A DNA stretch of 61,514 nucleotides from Myxococcota bacterium (GTDB taxonomy: Bacteria; Myxococcota_A; UBA796; CAJQPC01): the NCBI GenBank assembly GCA_023150845.1, contig JAKLKD010000010.1, positions 1 through 61,514 on the forward strand, read 5' to 3'. Position numbers and translations under genes: made by a program. The number at the start of each line of letters is the position of its first letter. The first letter of the stretch is position 1. Below, one piece after another: positions 52,412 to 61,240 of the stretch. Under the pieces are notes generated by a model. It was not told where the DNA came from, did no database searches, and was given only the letters and a program-made list of their open reading frames with translations.

Positions 52412-54226
52412 ATGGGCAAGGTCATAGGAATCGACCTCGGGACGACAAACTCGGTCTGCGCCTACATGGATCGGCGTGAGCCTGTCGTCATCATCAACTC
52501 CGAGGGGGGCCGTGTGACCCCCTCGGTGGTTGGCATCTCCAAGAACGGAGAGCGGTTCGTCGGGGACATCGCCAAGCGACAGCTCCTCATCAACCCTGAA
52601 GCGACGATCCACTCGATCAAGCGCTTCATGGGCCGCCGATACCGCGACGCGCTCTCCGACTGCGCCTCGGTGCAGTACAAGGTCGTCGAGACGCGGAACG
52701 GCGACTGCGGCGTCGAGGTGGGCGATCGCCTCTACCTCCCCCAAGAGATCTCGGCGATGATCCTGCAGAAGCTCCGGAAGTCCGCCGAGGACTTCTTGGG
52801 GGAGCAGGTCACCGAGGCCGTGATCACCGTCCCGGCCTACTTCACCGACCGCCAGCGCCAGGCCACCAAAGACGCGGGCACCATCGCCGGGCTGAACGTC
52901 CTGCGCATCATCAACGAGCCCACCGCGGCGGCCTTGGCCTACGTCCACGACCGCAAACGCTCCTCGACGATCGCCGTCTATGACTTCGGCGGCGGCACCT
53001 TCGACATCTCCTTGCTGGAGGTTGACCGCGACCTCGCCGAGGTGCGGGCGACCCGCGGCAACAACGCCTTGGGCGGCGCCGACATCGACAACAAGATCGT
53101 GCACTGGCTCTTGGAGGAGTTCTACAAGGAGCACGGCATCGACGTCTCCGACGACAAGGTCGTGCTGCAGCGCCTCCGTGACGCCGCCGAGCGCGCCAAG
53201 CTTGAGCTCTCCGCGGCGTACGACACCGACATCCACCTCCCCTTCTTGTTGGCGAACGCCTCGGGCCCCAAGCACCTCCAGTGCACGCTCACCCGGGCCA
53301 CCTTCGAGAGCCTCGCGATGCCGCTCTTTGAGCGCACCATCGAGGAGTGCCGCCGGGCGATGGAGGACTCCCGCATGAGCCCGGAGGACATCGACGAGGT
53401 CATCCTCGTCGGCGGCTCCTCCCGCATCCCCATGGTGCAGGCCATGGTGCAGGACCTCTTCAAGCGCCCGCTGAACAAGTCCTTCAACCCCGACGAGGTC
53501 GTCGCCGTCGGCGCGGCGATCCAGGCGGGCATCCTAGAGGGCGACGTCAAGGCCGTCACGCTCTTGGACGTCACCAACTTCTCCTTGGGCATCGAGGTCG
53601 AGGGGCGGCGCTTCGCGAAGCTCATCCCCAAGAACACGACCATCCCCACCCAGAAGACCCAGCTCGTCTCCACCGTCGCCGAGAACCAGCGCACGGTGAA
53701 GATTCATGTGCTCCAGGGCGAGAGCCCCGACGCCCGCGACAACGTCTCCTTGGGCGACTTTGAGCTCGTGGGCATCCCCCCGGCCAAACGTGGCGAGCCC
53801 CGCATCCACGTCAAGTTCGCCATCGACAGCAACGGCATCGTGCATGTCTCGGCCAAGGACAGCCGCTCCGGCGTCTCCGGCGAGATCACCATCGAGGCCC
53901 CCACGGGCATGACCCAGTCCCAGATCGAGGAGCTGCGCGAGGAGCACGAGACGATCCATCGCCGCAGCACCGACAGCCACGAGATGAAGGAGCTGCGCCA
54001 CCAGATCGAGAAGCAGCTCGTCTCGCTGGAGAACTTCTTGCGGGACAACCGCGGCTTCTTACACAAGAAGGACATCTTCGAGATCGAGCAGGCCCTCAAA
54101 CGTGGCCGCATGGCGCTCTTGAAGTCCTCGGACAAGACGAACCTCGACGACCTCTCGATGTACCTCGCGCGCTTCTTCGCCCACCTCGCCGACAAGACCG
54201 GCGGCGGGGACGCCCCGGTCCACTGA
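52412..54226 (+). CDS. Hsp70 family chaperone, DnaK paralogue
   Basis: A 604-residue Hsp70 ATPase chaperone. The nucleotide-binding domain has GKVIGIDLGTTNSVCAYM, NEPTAAALAYVHD, YDFGGGTFDISLLEVD and ILVGGSSRIPMVQAM, all intact. Differences from housekeeping DnaK are DVTNFSLGIEVEGRRF where DnaK has DVTPLSLGIET, and a shortened lid region ending at LADKTGGGDAPVH with no EEVD-like end. No dnaJ or grpE adjoins, so it is probably an extra paralogue with its own partners. The ATG was chosen because GKVIGIDL begins there, in preference to a TTG 18 bases upstream. It lies 110 bases after tRNA-Leu. Confidence 0.95.
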   Translation: MGKVIGIDLGTTNSVCAYMDRREPVVIINSEGGRVTPSVVGISKNGERFVGDIAKRQLLINPEATIHSIKRFMGRRYRDALSDCASVQYKVVETRNGDCGVEVGDRLYLPQEISAMILQKLRKSAEDFLGEQVTEAVITVPAYFTDRQRQATKDAGTIAGLNVLRIINEPTAAALAYVHDRKRSSTIAVYDFGGGTFDISLLEVDRDLAEVRATRGNNALGGADIDNKIVHWLLEEFYKEHGIDVSDDKVVLQRLRDAAERAKLELSAAYDTDIHLPFLLANASGPKHLQCTLTRATFESLAMPLFERTIEECRRAMEDSRMSPEDIDEVILVGGSSRIPMVQAMVQDLFKRPLNKSFNPDEVVAVGAAIQAGILEGDVKAVTLLDVTNFSLGIEVEGRRFAKLIPKNTTIPTQKTQLVSTVAENQRTVKIHVLQGESPDARDNVSLGDFELVGIPPAKRGEPRIHVKFAIDSNGIVHVSAKDSRSGVSGEITIEAPTGMTQSQIEELREEHETIHRRSTDSHEMKELRHQIEKQLVSLENFLRDNRGFLHKKDIFEIEQALKRGRMALLKSSDKTNLDDLSMYLARFFAHLADKTGGGDAPVH

Positions 54227-54246
54227 GCCCGCCCGACCGCCACGCC

Positions 54247-54278
54247 GACGCCGCCCCCCTGAGGGCGGCGTCTTCGTC
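54247..54278 (+). terminator. Terminator of the DnaK-like gene
   Basis: GACGCCGCCC and its perfect ten-base complement surround a six-base loop and are followed by TTCGTCT, 20 bases after the stop. The U-tract is weak. Confidence 0.75.
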
Positions 54279-54297
54279 TCTGGGGCCCACGCGCGGC

Positions 54298-54336
54298 CCA
54301 AAACGAACGAGGCCGCCCCGGTGGGGACGGCCTCGT
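54298..54336 (-). terminator. Terminator of the M16 peptidase gene
   Basis: ACGAGGCCG and CGGCCTCGT (nine bases) enclose a CCCC/GGGG extension. On the minus strand the stem is followed by TCGTTTTGG. It lies 20 bases after the stop, opposite the previous terminator. Confidence 0.75.
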
Positions 54337-54355
54337 CGTCAGTCAAGGAGGAGGG

Positions 54356-57295
54356 TCACTCCTTCTTCTTGTCCTCTTTGGCCTTCTCTTTGGCCTCCTT
54401 CTTCTTGGCCTTGGCGTAGCCCTTGGGGTCACCCGCCTGCCACATCTTGTCGGCCTCGGCCTTCCAGTCGTAGACCTCAAACGCGACGCCGGCCTTCTCA
54501 AGCTGGGGCGCGATGACGTCCGCGGGGCCGACGAGGGTGAAGACCTCATGGCCCGTGCAGCGCTGCATCTGGGCCTGGAGGTCGGCCTTGGTCACCGCGG
54601 CGAGGCGGTCGGCCTTGCCCTCGATGTGGCTCCAGTCCTCCCGGTAGGCCGGGGAGATGCGGGCGATCATCTGGTCGGTGGACTGCTGGCCCAAGGCGTA
54701 CTGGCGCGCGTAGGACAGCTTCTTCACGGCGATCATGTCCTCGGGGATGTTCCCCGCGCCCGCCTCCTCGGAGAGCTTGATGAACGTGGTCACCGCGAGG
54801 CCCACACCGTCGTTCTGCACCAGCGAGCTGAGCGTCAGCATCGACGCGCCGCCAGGCCACTGGCTCTGGCCGGAGCCCGCGCCGTAGGTGGCGCCAGACT
54901 GCTCACGGAGCGCGACCCAGGCCTGCTCGTCGAGCACGTCCGCGAGGATGCGGCGGGCCTCCAGGTTATCGTTCGTCGCCGGGCCGATCTGGCAGGCCAT
55001 GGTGACGCCGGTCTGCGAGACGCGGTCCTTGTTGAGCACCACCACGCGGCGGCCCTCAGGCGGCGCGGGCGGAGCGGGCGGGAGCGGCTGGGGCTTGCCA
55101 GAGGCGCCCTCGACGACCCAACCCTCAAAGTAGGTGCGCACGGCGGCCTCGGTGCGGGCCGGGTCGACACGACCGACGATGTACAGGGTGGAGTTCGCGG
55201 GCTGGATCAGCTCGTTGAAGAACGCCGTGGCCTGGGCCTCGGTGATGGTGGCCAGGCTGTCGTAGTAGGCCTCATCCTCGTAGATGCCCAGGGGGTGTCC
55301 CGGGAAGAGCGTCGAGTAGCGGATGTAGCCCTCCCACCAGCCGACCTCCTTGTTGCGGCTGCGCACGAGGCTCTTCTTCCAGACCTTGATCTGGGACTTG
55401 GACTCGGCGAGGTCCACCGTGGCCTCGTCAATGCTGCGACGCAGCATGTAGAGCAGGCCGTCGATGTTGGCCGAGGAGCCGACGAGGCCCTGGCGCCAGT
55501 CCACGGAGGAGGAGGCCATCTCCCAGCCGCCCGCGTAGCGGAGCGGATCCTCCATGGGGCCGAGCTGGAAGCCGAGGCCATAATTGACCATCTGGGCGAG
55601 GCCCGGCGTGGGCTCGGTCATCGAGCCGCCGTTGGCGACGAGGTGCACCCGGGCCAGCGGCGCCGTGCCGTAAGGCATCACGACGACGCGGAGGCCGTTC
55701 TGGAGGGTGTACTCCTTCATGTCCGTGAGCTTGGGCGGCACCATGATGCCCTTGAGGAGATCGGCGTTGATCTCCGAGGGGTCGATCATCGTGATGGTGT
55801 CGGCCTGGCGGACGGCGCCCTTGTACACGGCGTCGGAGGAGTCGGTCACGATGTCGTCGTCGTCGTAGGGCTCCAGCACCACGGTGACGGCGCGCTCGCG
55901 GGTGAGGTACTTCATCGCGAAGTTACGCGCCTTCGACACATCGACGCTCTGGAGCCACTCGAACATCTTCGAGTAGTACCGGGCGTCGCCGGTGAAGTGC
56001 ACGAACTCGGCGGTGTCCGTGGCGCGGCCGGAGCCGACGCTAGAGACGGACTCCACGGAGCGGAAGTAGTAGGCCATCGTGTCGTAGCGGGCCTGCTCAT
56101 AAGCGACGCGCTGGAACTGGAGCTGGTCAGCGGCCCAGACCATGAAGAGGCCGTCGAGGGCCTTCTCCGCGACCTTGATGGGGTCCTGGCCCGCGCCGAT
56201 CTCGATGAAACACATCGCCGAGGAGTTGACCTCCTCGATGAGCGGGAAGCAGCCGAAGCCGTTGAGGTCGTCGAGGCTGTCGGTGAGGGGGTTCCAGTCG
56301 GGGTTGAGGTACGAGCCGACGGCGCGGCTCATGAGGTTCACCGCGACCTGCATCTCGGGCTGGTTGGGGCGGTAGCCGCCGGGCAAGGACCAGCCGAGGA
56401 TGACCGTGGTCTTCTCGACGCCGGCCTTGTGGTAGAAGGGCCCGCGGGACACCGGGGGCGGCGGCTCAGCGGCGGGGCCGCTCACGCGGACCGGCGCGTC
56501 GATGAGCTCGAGCTTGGCGTCGGGCTTCTTAGGATCGACGAGCAGCTCCATCGGGAAGGACTCCTGGATGAGCTGGGGGACCTCATCCAAGGAGAAGTCG
56601 CCGACGACGACGATCGTGGTGTTCTCGGGCTTGTAGTTGGCGTCGGTGAACGCCTGCACGTCCGCGAGGCTGATGTTGTTCAGCGAGTCGTGGGTGCCGA
56701 TGCCGAGGCGGTGGTAGGGGTGGCCTTCAGGGTAGAGCGCCTCGCGCATGTAGCCCAGGGCCGAGCCGCTGGAGTTCTCGTAGCGCATGCGGAGCTCGTT
56801 ACGAACGATCTCACGCTCGGTGGCGACGTCCTGCTCCACCACGCCGATCACGGGCTCGGTGAGGCGCATCGCCTCCAGCTTGAGCAGCGGGACCAAGGCG
56901 TCTTTCGGCGCCACGGTCATGTAGTTGGTCCAGTCCGAGGCCGTCGAGGCGTTGAGGTTGGCGCCGAACTCCTCAAGCACGTCCCAGACCTTGGGCAATG
57001 TGCCGTGCACCGAGCGGAACCAGAGGTGCTCGACGAGGTGGGCGATGCCCTCTTTGCCGACCGGGTCGTGGGAGGAGCCGCGGTCGATGACCATCGTGAT
57101 GGAGACGATGGGCTGGGAGTGGTCCTCCTGGAAGAGGATGCGGAGGCCTGACGGGAAGGTGTAGTCCGAGATGCCGATGTCGTACTGATCAAGGGCCAGA
57201 TCGAGGCTCGGGCGGGGCAGATCTTCGGCTTGAGCCGGGCTCGATAAGCCGATGAATGTCCCCAAGGCGAGGCCGAGGGTCAAGCGCTGGTTCAT
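54356..57295 (-). CDS. M16 (pitrilysin-like) zinc metallopeptidase, double-length
   Basis: A 979-residue exported M16 peptidase with two pitrilysin repeats. The signal peptide ends near LSSPAQA at 23. The inverted zinc motif HLVEH is at about 87 (IAHLVEHLWFRSVHG), with the downstream Glu ligand in EREIVRNELRMRYE. Each half has the M16 companion domain (for example TTIVVVGDFSLDEVPQLI, and STLYIVGRVDPARTEAAV in half two). The second half lacks an HxxEH, as in insulinase-type pairs where only the first half is catalytic. The C-terminus is a Lys/Glu-rich run (KAKKKEAKEKAKEDKKKE). It probably digests peptides in the periplasm. Confidence 0.95.
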   Translation of the reverse strand: MNQRLTLGLALGTFIGLSSPAQAEDLPRPSLDLALDQYDIGISDYTFPSGLRILFQEDHSQPIVSITMVIDRGSSHDPVGKEGIAHLVEHLWFRSVHGTLPKVWDVLEEFGANLNASTASDWTNYMTVAPKDALVPLLKLEAMRLTEPVIGVVEQDVATEREIVRNELRMRYENSSGSALGYMREALYPEGHPYHRLGIGTHDSLNNISLADVQAFTDANYKPENTTIVVVGDFSLDEVPQLIQESFPMELLVDPKKPDAKLELIDAPVRVSGPAAEPPPPVSRGPFYHKAGVEKTTVILGWSLPGGYRPNQPEMQVAVNLMSRAVGSYLNPDWNPLTDSLDDLNGFGCFPLIEEVNSSAMCFIEIGAGQDPIKVAEKALDGLFMVWAADQLQFQRVAYEQARYDTMAYYFRSVESVSSVGSGRATDTAEFVHFTGDARYYSKMFEWLQSVDVSKARNFAMKYLTRERAVTVVLEPYDDDDIVTDSSDAVYKGAVRQADTITMIDPSEINADLLKGIMVPPKLTDMKEYTLQNGLRVVVMPYGTAPLARVHLVANGGSMTEPTPGLAQMVNYGLGFQLGPMEDPLRYAGGWEMASSSVDWRQGLVGSSANIDGLLYMLRRSIDEATVDLAESKSQIKVWKKSLVRSRNKEVGWWEGYIRYSTLFPGHPLGIYEDEAYYDSLATITEAQATAFFNELIQPANSTLYIVGRVDPARTEAAVRTYFEGWVVEGASGKPQPLPPAPPAPPEGRRVVVLNKDRVSQTGVTMACQIGPATNDNLEARRILADVLDEQAWVALREQSGATYGAGSGQSQWPGGASMLTLSSLVQNDGVGLAVTTFIKLSEEAGAGNIPEDMIAVKKLSYARQYALGQQSTDQMIARISPAYREDWSHIEGKADRLAAVTKADLQAQMQRCTGHEVFTLVGPADVIAPQLEKAGVAFEVYDWKAEADKMWQAGDPKGYAKAKKKEAKEKAKEDKKKE

Positions 57296-57566
57296 TCGGA
57301 CTCCGAAGGAGTTGTTTCATGGAGAGGTCGCCGACCGACGACCCCTGGTGGGTGGGGAGCTCGCGATGCACGACGGGGCGCGCAGAGCGCGTGGACATTC
57401 GAGTCGGTTTAGTTAACTACATCTCCCCAAGGATCGCGCCGCGGGGGCTCAAAAAATCCTCGAAGACGGGCATGGCAGCCCATGATCGCCAGCCGTGGCG
57501 ACCCGAGGGGAGAGCCTGCGGCGCGTCGGCCTCGGGGCGTAAGACGCGCAAGCGCAGATCAGAAAT

Positions 57567-57599
57567 GAAAAACCCCTCTCGGCGAACCGAGAGGGGTTG
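57567..57599 (-). terminator. Terminator of tRNA-Ala
   Basis: A perfect 12-base stem (AACCCCTCTCGG) with a CGAA loop is followed on the minus strand by TTTTTCATTT, just two bases beyond the tRNA 3' end. Confidence 0.92.
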
Positions 57600-57600
57600 A

Positions 57601-57676
57601 TGGTGGAGCTGAGGGGACTCGAACCCCTGACCCCCAGAATGCCATTCTGATGCTCTCCCAACTGAGCTACAGCCCC
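57601..57676 (-). tRNA. tRNA-Ala (GGC)
   Basis: A 76-base cloverleaf including encoded CCA. Acceptor GGGGCTG pairs with CAGCTCC, discriminator A. The D-arm is GCTC-AGTTGGGA-GAGC. The anticodon loop ATGGCAT carries GGC, for Ala codons GCC/GCU. The T-arm is AGGGG-TTCGAGT-CCCCT. A promoter precedes it and a terminator follows immediately. Confidence 0.98.
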
Positions 57677-57689
57677 ATCAGGCCTCATC

Positions 57690-57718
57690 TAATTAGCCGG
57701 GCGGCCCGCTCCTGGCAA
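57690..57718 (-). promoter_or_regulatory. Promoter of tRNA-Ala
   Basis: On the minus strand TTGCCA and TAATTA are spaced by 17 bases, ending 13 bases before the tRNA 5' end. This places the transcription start very near the mature tRNA end. Confidence 0.7.
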
Positions 57719-57740
57719 GGCGACTGCCCCAAATTTCCGG

Positions 57741-58175
57741 TCAGCCGCCCTCGCCCTCGTCGGGGCCAGGATCCACCGGCGCTGGGCTCGCGCCCTGCTG
57801 CCGCTCGGCCTCACGGACGACCTCCTCCTGGGCCCGAATACGCGCCGCGCGCTGCCGCAGGGCGGGGTGGTCCAGCTCTCCGGCCTCCACCAGGCTCACG
57901 ACCTCCCGGCCGAGCTTCTGGTGCAGGCGGTCGAGGTCACGCCGCGCCTGGATGAGGTCGAGGCGCTCGCGGCCGCGCCGGGCGAGGTGCTCAAGCTGAC
58001 GGCGGCCGTGGGTGCGCAGCACGCCGAAGACCTGCCGCATCGCGTCGGAGAGCGCTGGGCTCAGGGACTCGAAGTCACGATCGTCCCCGGGGCGTCGGGC
58101 GCCGGGGCGAGCGTCTTTCACGCCAGGATCCCCGGTCGCTCCACCTTGACCATCACGCTGGGCATCATCGGACAT
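57741..58175 (-). CDS. Hypothetical coiled-coil protein
   Basis: Not recognised. The 144-residue product has disordered Gly/Asp/Arg-rich ends and a helical, strongly charged middle (about 45-120). Heptad-like Leu positions occur in VLRTHGRRQLEHLARRGRER and ARRDLDRLHQKLGREVVSLV, suggesting a coiled coil. There is no signal or membrane segment. It lies upstream of tRNA-Ala on the same strand and is divergent from the SDR gene by 105 bases. GC-rich composition makes any open frame long here, so coding status is moderately sure. Confidence 0.6.
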   Translation of the reverse strand: MSDDAQRDGQGGATGDPGVKDARPGARRPGDDRDFESLSPALSDAMRQVFGVLRTHGRRQLEHLARRGRERLDLIQARRDLDRLHQKLGREVVSLVEAGELDHPALRQRAARIRAQEEVVREAERQQGASPAPVDPGPDEGEGG

Positions 58176-58280
58176 GCAGGCGCCCTCCTCTGGGCGAAGG
58201 CTCGATAACCCGCCGCGGCCGGAGCGAGCGAGCCCGCGACGGAGGGGCTATGTTTCGCCACAGAACTCCTGGAGCTTCAT

Positions 58281-59291
58281 ATGATCCTCGTGACCGGCGC
58301 TACGGGCCGACTCGGCAACAAGATCGTGCGGCTGCTCCGCGCCGCGCGGTTTGAGGTGCGCTGCCTCGTGCGGCCCGGGTCGGAGTACTACTGGCTCAAC
58401 GACACGGGCGCGAACTACTTCTTCTCGGACCTGCGGGATCCCGCCGGGCTCAAGCGCGCGCTCAAGGGGGTTGACCTCGTCATCCACGCCGCCAACGTGC
58501 GCGTGGAGAGCACGGACAACCACCACGGCAACGTCACCTACGAGGGCACGCTCAACCTCATCGCCGCCGCGAAGCACCACAAGGTCAAGCGGCTGGTGAT
58601 GGTGAGCTGCCTCGGTGTGGAGCGCCCGACGACCTGCCCGGCCTTCACGAACCTCAGCCGGGCTGAGGAGGCGCTCATCAACTCGGGCCTCCCCTACTCC
58701 ATCCTGCGCTGCGGGCCCTTCGTCGATGAGCTCGCGGACGTGGCGAAGGAGCTGCGGGACGGCAAGAGCCCCAGCCGGGTCGGCCGCCGGGAGACCCCGA
58801 TCGCCCCCTTGGCCCGCCGTGACGCCGCCTTGGTGGCCGTGTCCGCCTTGGACCACAGCGCCGCCCTCGGCCACGTCCTGAGCCTCGTCGGCCCCGACCG
58901 CCTCACCTTGGGTGAGGCTCTGGACCAGGCCTGCGCCGCCGCCGAGCAGACCCCGAGCTATCGCCTCGTCGATGGCGTCGCCGCCCAGGCGCTCATCCGG
59001 GCGTCCCGCATCGTCGGGCGCCGCTGGCCGCACTGGTTCCAGCGCTGGATGGTGCTCTGGGGCGAAGACCTCACCGTCGATCCCAAGCCCCTCGCCGCCA
59101 CCCTCGGAATCCCCCTCACCTCCTACGCCCAGGCCCTCGCTGAGAGCCTCGCCGAGGAGGATCTCTCCAAGGATCCCGAGGCGCGGGACACAAAGGTCGT
59201 ACACCGCCAGTTCCAGGCGACGGTCTACGAGCCGGGGGAGATCCTCTGGAGCGATCTCCCCGAGGGTCCGCTCCGCGCCGACGAGCCTTAA
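58281..59291 (+). CDS. NmrA/ycf39-like NAD(P)-binding SDR-family protein
   Basis: A 336-residue atypical short-chain dehydrogenase with a complete Rossmann fold. MILVTGATGRLGNKIVRLLR gives the GxxGxxG motif at the very start. DLVIHAANVRVEST, VKRLVMVSCLGVERP and SILRCGPFVDELADVAK follow the NmrA / ycf39 (atypical SDR) pattern. The catalytic YxxxK is not evident, so it may be a regulatory or assembly protein that only senses NAD(P). The C-terminal part (about 240-336) includes FQRWMVLWGEDLTVDPK. A TTCAT sequence rather than a strong ribosome site precedes the ATG. Confidence 0.85.
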   Translation: MILVTGATGRLGNKIVRLLRAARFEVRCLVRPGSEYYWLNDTGANYFFSDLRDPAGLKRALKGVDLVIHAANVRVESTDNHHGNVTYEGTLNLIAAAKHHKVKRLVMVSCLGVERPTTCPAFTNLSRAEEALINSGLPYSILRCGPFVDELADVAKELRDGKSPSRVGRRETPIAPLARRDAALVAVSALDHSAALGHVLSLVGPDRLTLGEALDQACAAAEQTPSYRLVDGVAAQALIRASRIVGRRWPHWFQRWMVLWGEDLTVDPKPLAATLGIPLTSYAQALAESLAEEDLSKDPEARDTKVVHRQFQATVYEPGEILWSDLPEGPLRADEP

Positions 59292-59307
59292 GCGGCGCGG
59301 CCGGCGC

Positions 59308-59973
59308 TCAGGGCAGGCACTCCGAGACCTTCTTGAAGGCGTCTTCACCGAAGGTCACGCCGGTGGCGCTCGGCTCGCCGCAGTGCTCAACGCCGTTGAC
59401 GAGCACGCAAGGCGAGACGACGCGGCCATCGGGCGGCGGCGCCCCGCCGACGTTGATGACGCAGCTCGACGGCCCGCGGTAGAGCTCCAGGCCTACGGCG
59501 AAGCCGTCCACGCGCACGTCGAAGCGAGAGGCGATGGCGTGGCGGTAGCTCGCCAAGGCCGTGGTGATCGGCGCCAGCTCCGCGAGCTGAATCGTGCGAC
59601 CGGACTCTGCAGGGGGCCGCAAGAAGCCCCCCGGCGGCACCCGCACACGGATCTGGCCGAGGAAGGTCTTGTTGTCGTAGCGGATGAAGAGCTGCACCGG
59701 CCCGCTGAGGTAGGGCGCCAAGGCCACGGAGAGGGCGGTCATCGCCTCGCGGTCGGAGAAGTAGCTCTGGTGGAGCGGGCCGACGCCCTCCCAGGTGATC
59801 TCCACGGGCACGAGCGCCGCGCCCTCGACGGCGGGAGGGGCGGCGTTCGACGGCGCGGCGGCGGTGAGGCGCTCCATCTCGGCCTCAGCCCGCGCGCGGT
59901 CGGCGCCCGGCGCGGGCGGCTCGTCACCGCCGCAGCCAAACGACCACAAGAGGCTGAGGATGAGCGGGATCAG
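59308..59973 (-). CDS. Predicted lipoprotein, probable CTG start
   Basis: Not recognised. In this frame no ATG, GTG or TTG lies before a TTG at 59949, which would begin inside the hydrophobic signal (WSFGC). Starting instead at CTG 59973 gives IPLILSLLWSFGC with a lipobox Cys at 14, and the CTG overlaps the DUF507 stop by four bases (CTGA), mirroring the ATGA/GTGA overlaps elsewhere. The mature 208 residues contain strands (PVQLFIRYDNKTFLGQIRV), a Tyr/Phe-rich core and three cysteines, two in SPCVLVNGVEHC. If the CTG is rejected, the protein is 213 residues from the TTG. The frame itself is well supported. Confidence 0.65.
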   Translation of the reverse strand: MIPLILSLLWSFGCGGDEPPAPGADRARAEAEMERLTAAAPSNAAPPAVEGAALVPVEITWEGVGPLHQSYFSDREAMTALSVALAPYLSGPVQLFIRYDNKTFLGQIRVRVPPGGFLRPPAESGRTIQLAELAPITTALASYRHAIASRFDVRVDGFAVGLELYRGPSSCVINVGGAPPPDGRVVSPCVLVNGVEHCGEPSATGVTFGEDAFKKVSECLP

Positions 59974-60488
59974 ATGAGCCCCTTCTTCTTCTTCACGTCA
60001 CGGAGCGCCTTCTCGAAGGCGATCTCATAGTCAACGGTGCCCTCGCGGAGGTTCTTGATCAGGCCCTTGGCCTCCTCGCGGAGATCGTCCTCGTTGACGT
60101 CAAAGCTGCGGAGGATGTCTACGACGCGGCGCCAGAGCGGGCCGTCGTCGAGGTAGACCTCATCCACAAAGCGGCTGATCATGAAGTTCTCGACGATCTG
60201 CCGGGCCAAGAACTTGCCGACCTCCTCACCGACGGGGTGCTTCCACTCCTCCGCGAGGCGGCTGCGCTCCTTGCCGTAGTTCTCAAAGCCGATCGCGCGG
60301 TCGGACATGCCCTCACGCACGCGGGAGCGGAGGTCGTTGTCGCGGCGCAGGTACTCCTCCATGATGGAGATGATGTCCTGCTTGGCCTCCGCGCGGTTCT
60401 CCATCGCGACGTCGAGGGCATCCTCCTCGCAGAGGGTGTCCACAACAGCGGCGGCGATCTGGGGGATCTTGCTGCGATACAGCTTCAT
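59970..60488 (-). CDS. DUF507 family protein
   Basis: A 172-residue protein of family DUF507 (PF04368), found mainly in deltaproteobacteria and Aquificae and of unknown function. It has two similar helical halves, each about 85 residues. The first has KIPQIAAAVVDTLCEEDAL then AKQDIISIMEEYLRRDNDLR. The second has GKFLARQIVENFMISRFVDE and VNEDDLREEAKGLIKNLREG. The C-terminus is Lys-rich. Its stop overlaps the next gene's probable CTG start. It starts 16 bases after the stop of the upstream beta-barrel gene, so those three genes look like one transcript. Confidence 0.92.
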   Translation of the reverse strand: MKLYRSKIPQIAAAVVDTLCEEDALDVAMENRAEAKQDIISIMEEYLRRDNDLRSRVREGMSDRAIGFENYGKERSRLAEEWKHPVGEEVGKFLARQIVENFMISRFVDEVYLDDGPLWRRVVDILRSFDVNEDDLREEAKGLIKNLREGTVDYEIAFEKALRDVKKKKGLI

Positions 60489-60503
60489 GACGGAGACCTT
60501 TAC

Positions 60504-61202
60504 TCAGCGAGGCTGGGCGTTCGAAGGGAGAGGGACCAGCACCCCGACACCGAGCCGAAAGGCGTTCAGGGAGAAGTCGCTGGTCGAGAGCAGGTCGGCG
60601 CCGGACGGCACGAGCGCGCGCGCGGGCGTTCGGCTGACCGTGTAGCCCGCCTCCACAGACACCGCCACGCGCGGAGAGAAGTGCAGATCAATCCCCGCGC
60701 TCACGCCGATCATCGGGCGGAGCTGGCGCGCCACGCCGAGGTCCCCCTCGACGATCCCCCGGGCCTCTCCCTCCAGGGTGACGCGGGTGGCGGCGAGGCC
60801 GAGGCCCAGTTCCGCGCCGAAGTACGGGGAGATCGGGGTGGCGGCGGCGGTGGGCACCCGGAGCTCGGGGCCGACGCTCAGCGCGGTGTAGCTGTGGCGG
60901 GCGTCTTGGCGAACGCCGTCGAGGGGGGCGTCCTCGGGGCCGCCGCTGACCCGCGCCCAGCCCGCGGCGGTCTGGGTCGAGAGCGTCGCCCGCAGGGCCG
61001 GGCCGCCGGGGCGGAGGTTGAGGCGAAAGGGGGCCACGAGGGTCGGCGCGAAGCCGAGGCCGACGGGCTCATCCACCGCGGCGCCGTCGGGGAGATCCTG
61101 GCTCATCGAGACGATGGCGCCGACGCTCATCTCCGCGGCGGAGGCGACGGGCGCCCCGGCGAAGGCGGCGGCGAGCAGGAGGGAGGGGGTGAGAGCAGGC
61201 AT
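60504..61202 (-). CDS. Outer-membrane beta-barrel protein, opacity-type
   Basis: A 232-residue exported protein. The signal peptide (PALTPSLLLAAAFAGAPVAS) is followed by amphipathic strands typical of small 8-strand barrels (LGFAPTLVAPFRLNLRPG, ISPYFGAELGLGLAATRVTL, VSAGIDLHFSPRVAVSVEAG, FRLGVGVLVPLP). It ends in PSNAQPR rather than an aromatic residue. No specific family is identified. The ATG at 61202 begins exactly at the signal peptide; an upstream start would add residues before it. It is the first recognisable gene in the run with DUF507 and the lipoprotein. Confidence 0.82.
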   Translation of the reverse strand: MPALTPSLLLAAAFAGAPVASAAEMSVGAIVSMSQDLPDGAAVDEPVGLGFAPTLVAPFRLNLRPGGPALRATLSTQTAAGWARVSGGPEDAPLDGVRQDARHSYTALSVGPELRVPTAAATPISPYFGAELGLGLAATRVTLEGEARGIVEGDLGVARQLRPMIGVSAGIDLHFSPRVAVSVEAGYTVSRTPARALVPSGADLLSTSDFSLNAFRLGVGVLVPLPSNAQPR

Positions 61203-61240
61203 CGGCCCCACATAACCCGCCGTGGCCACACGCAGGCGGC

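Noticed and set aside
54548-57151. An 867-residue plus-strand open frame opposite the M16 peptidase
   Set aside because: The M16 motifs on the minus strand are clear, and this frame has no signal peptide or motif.
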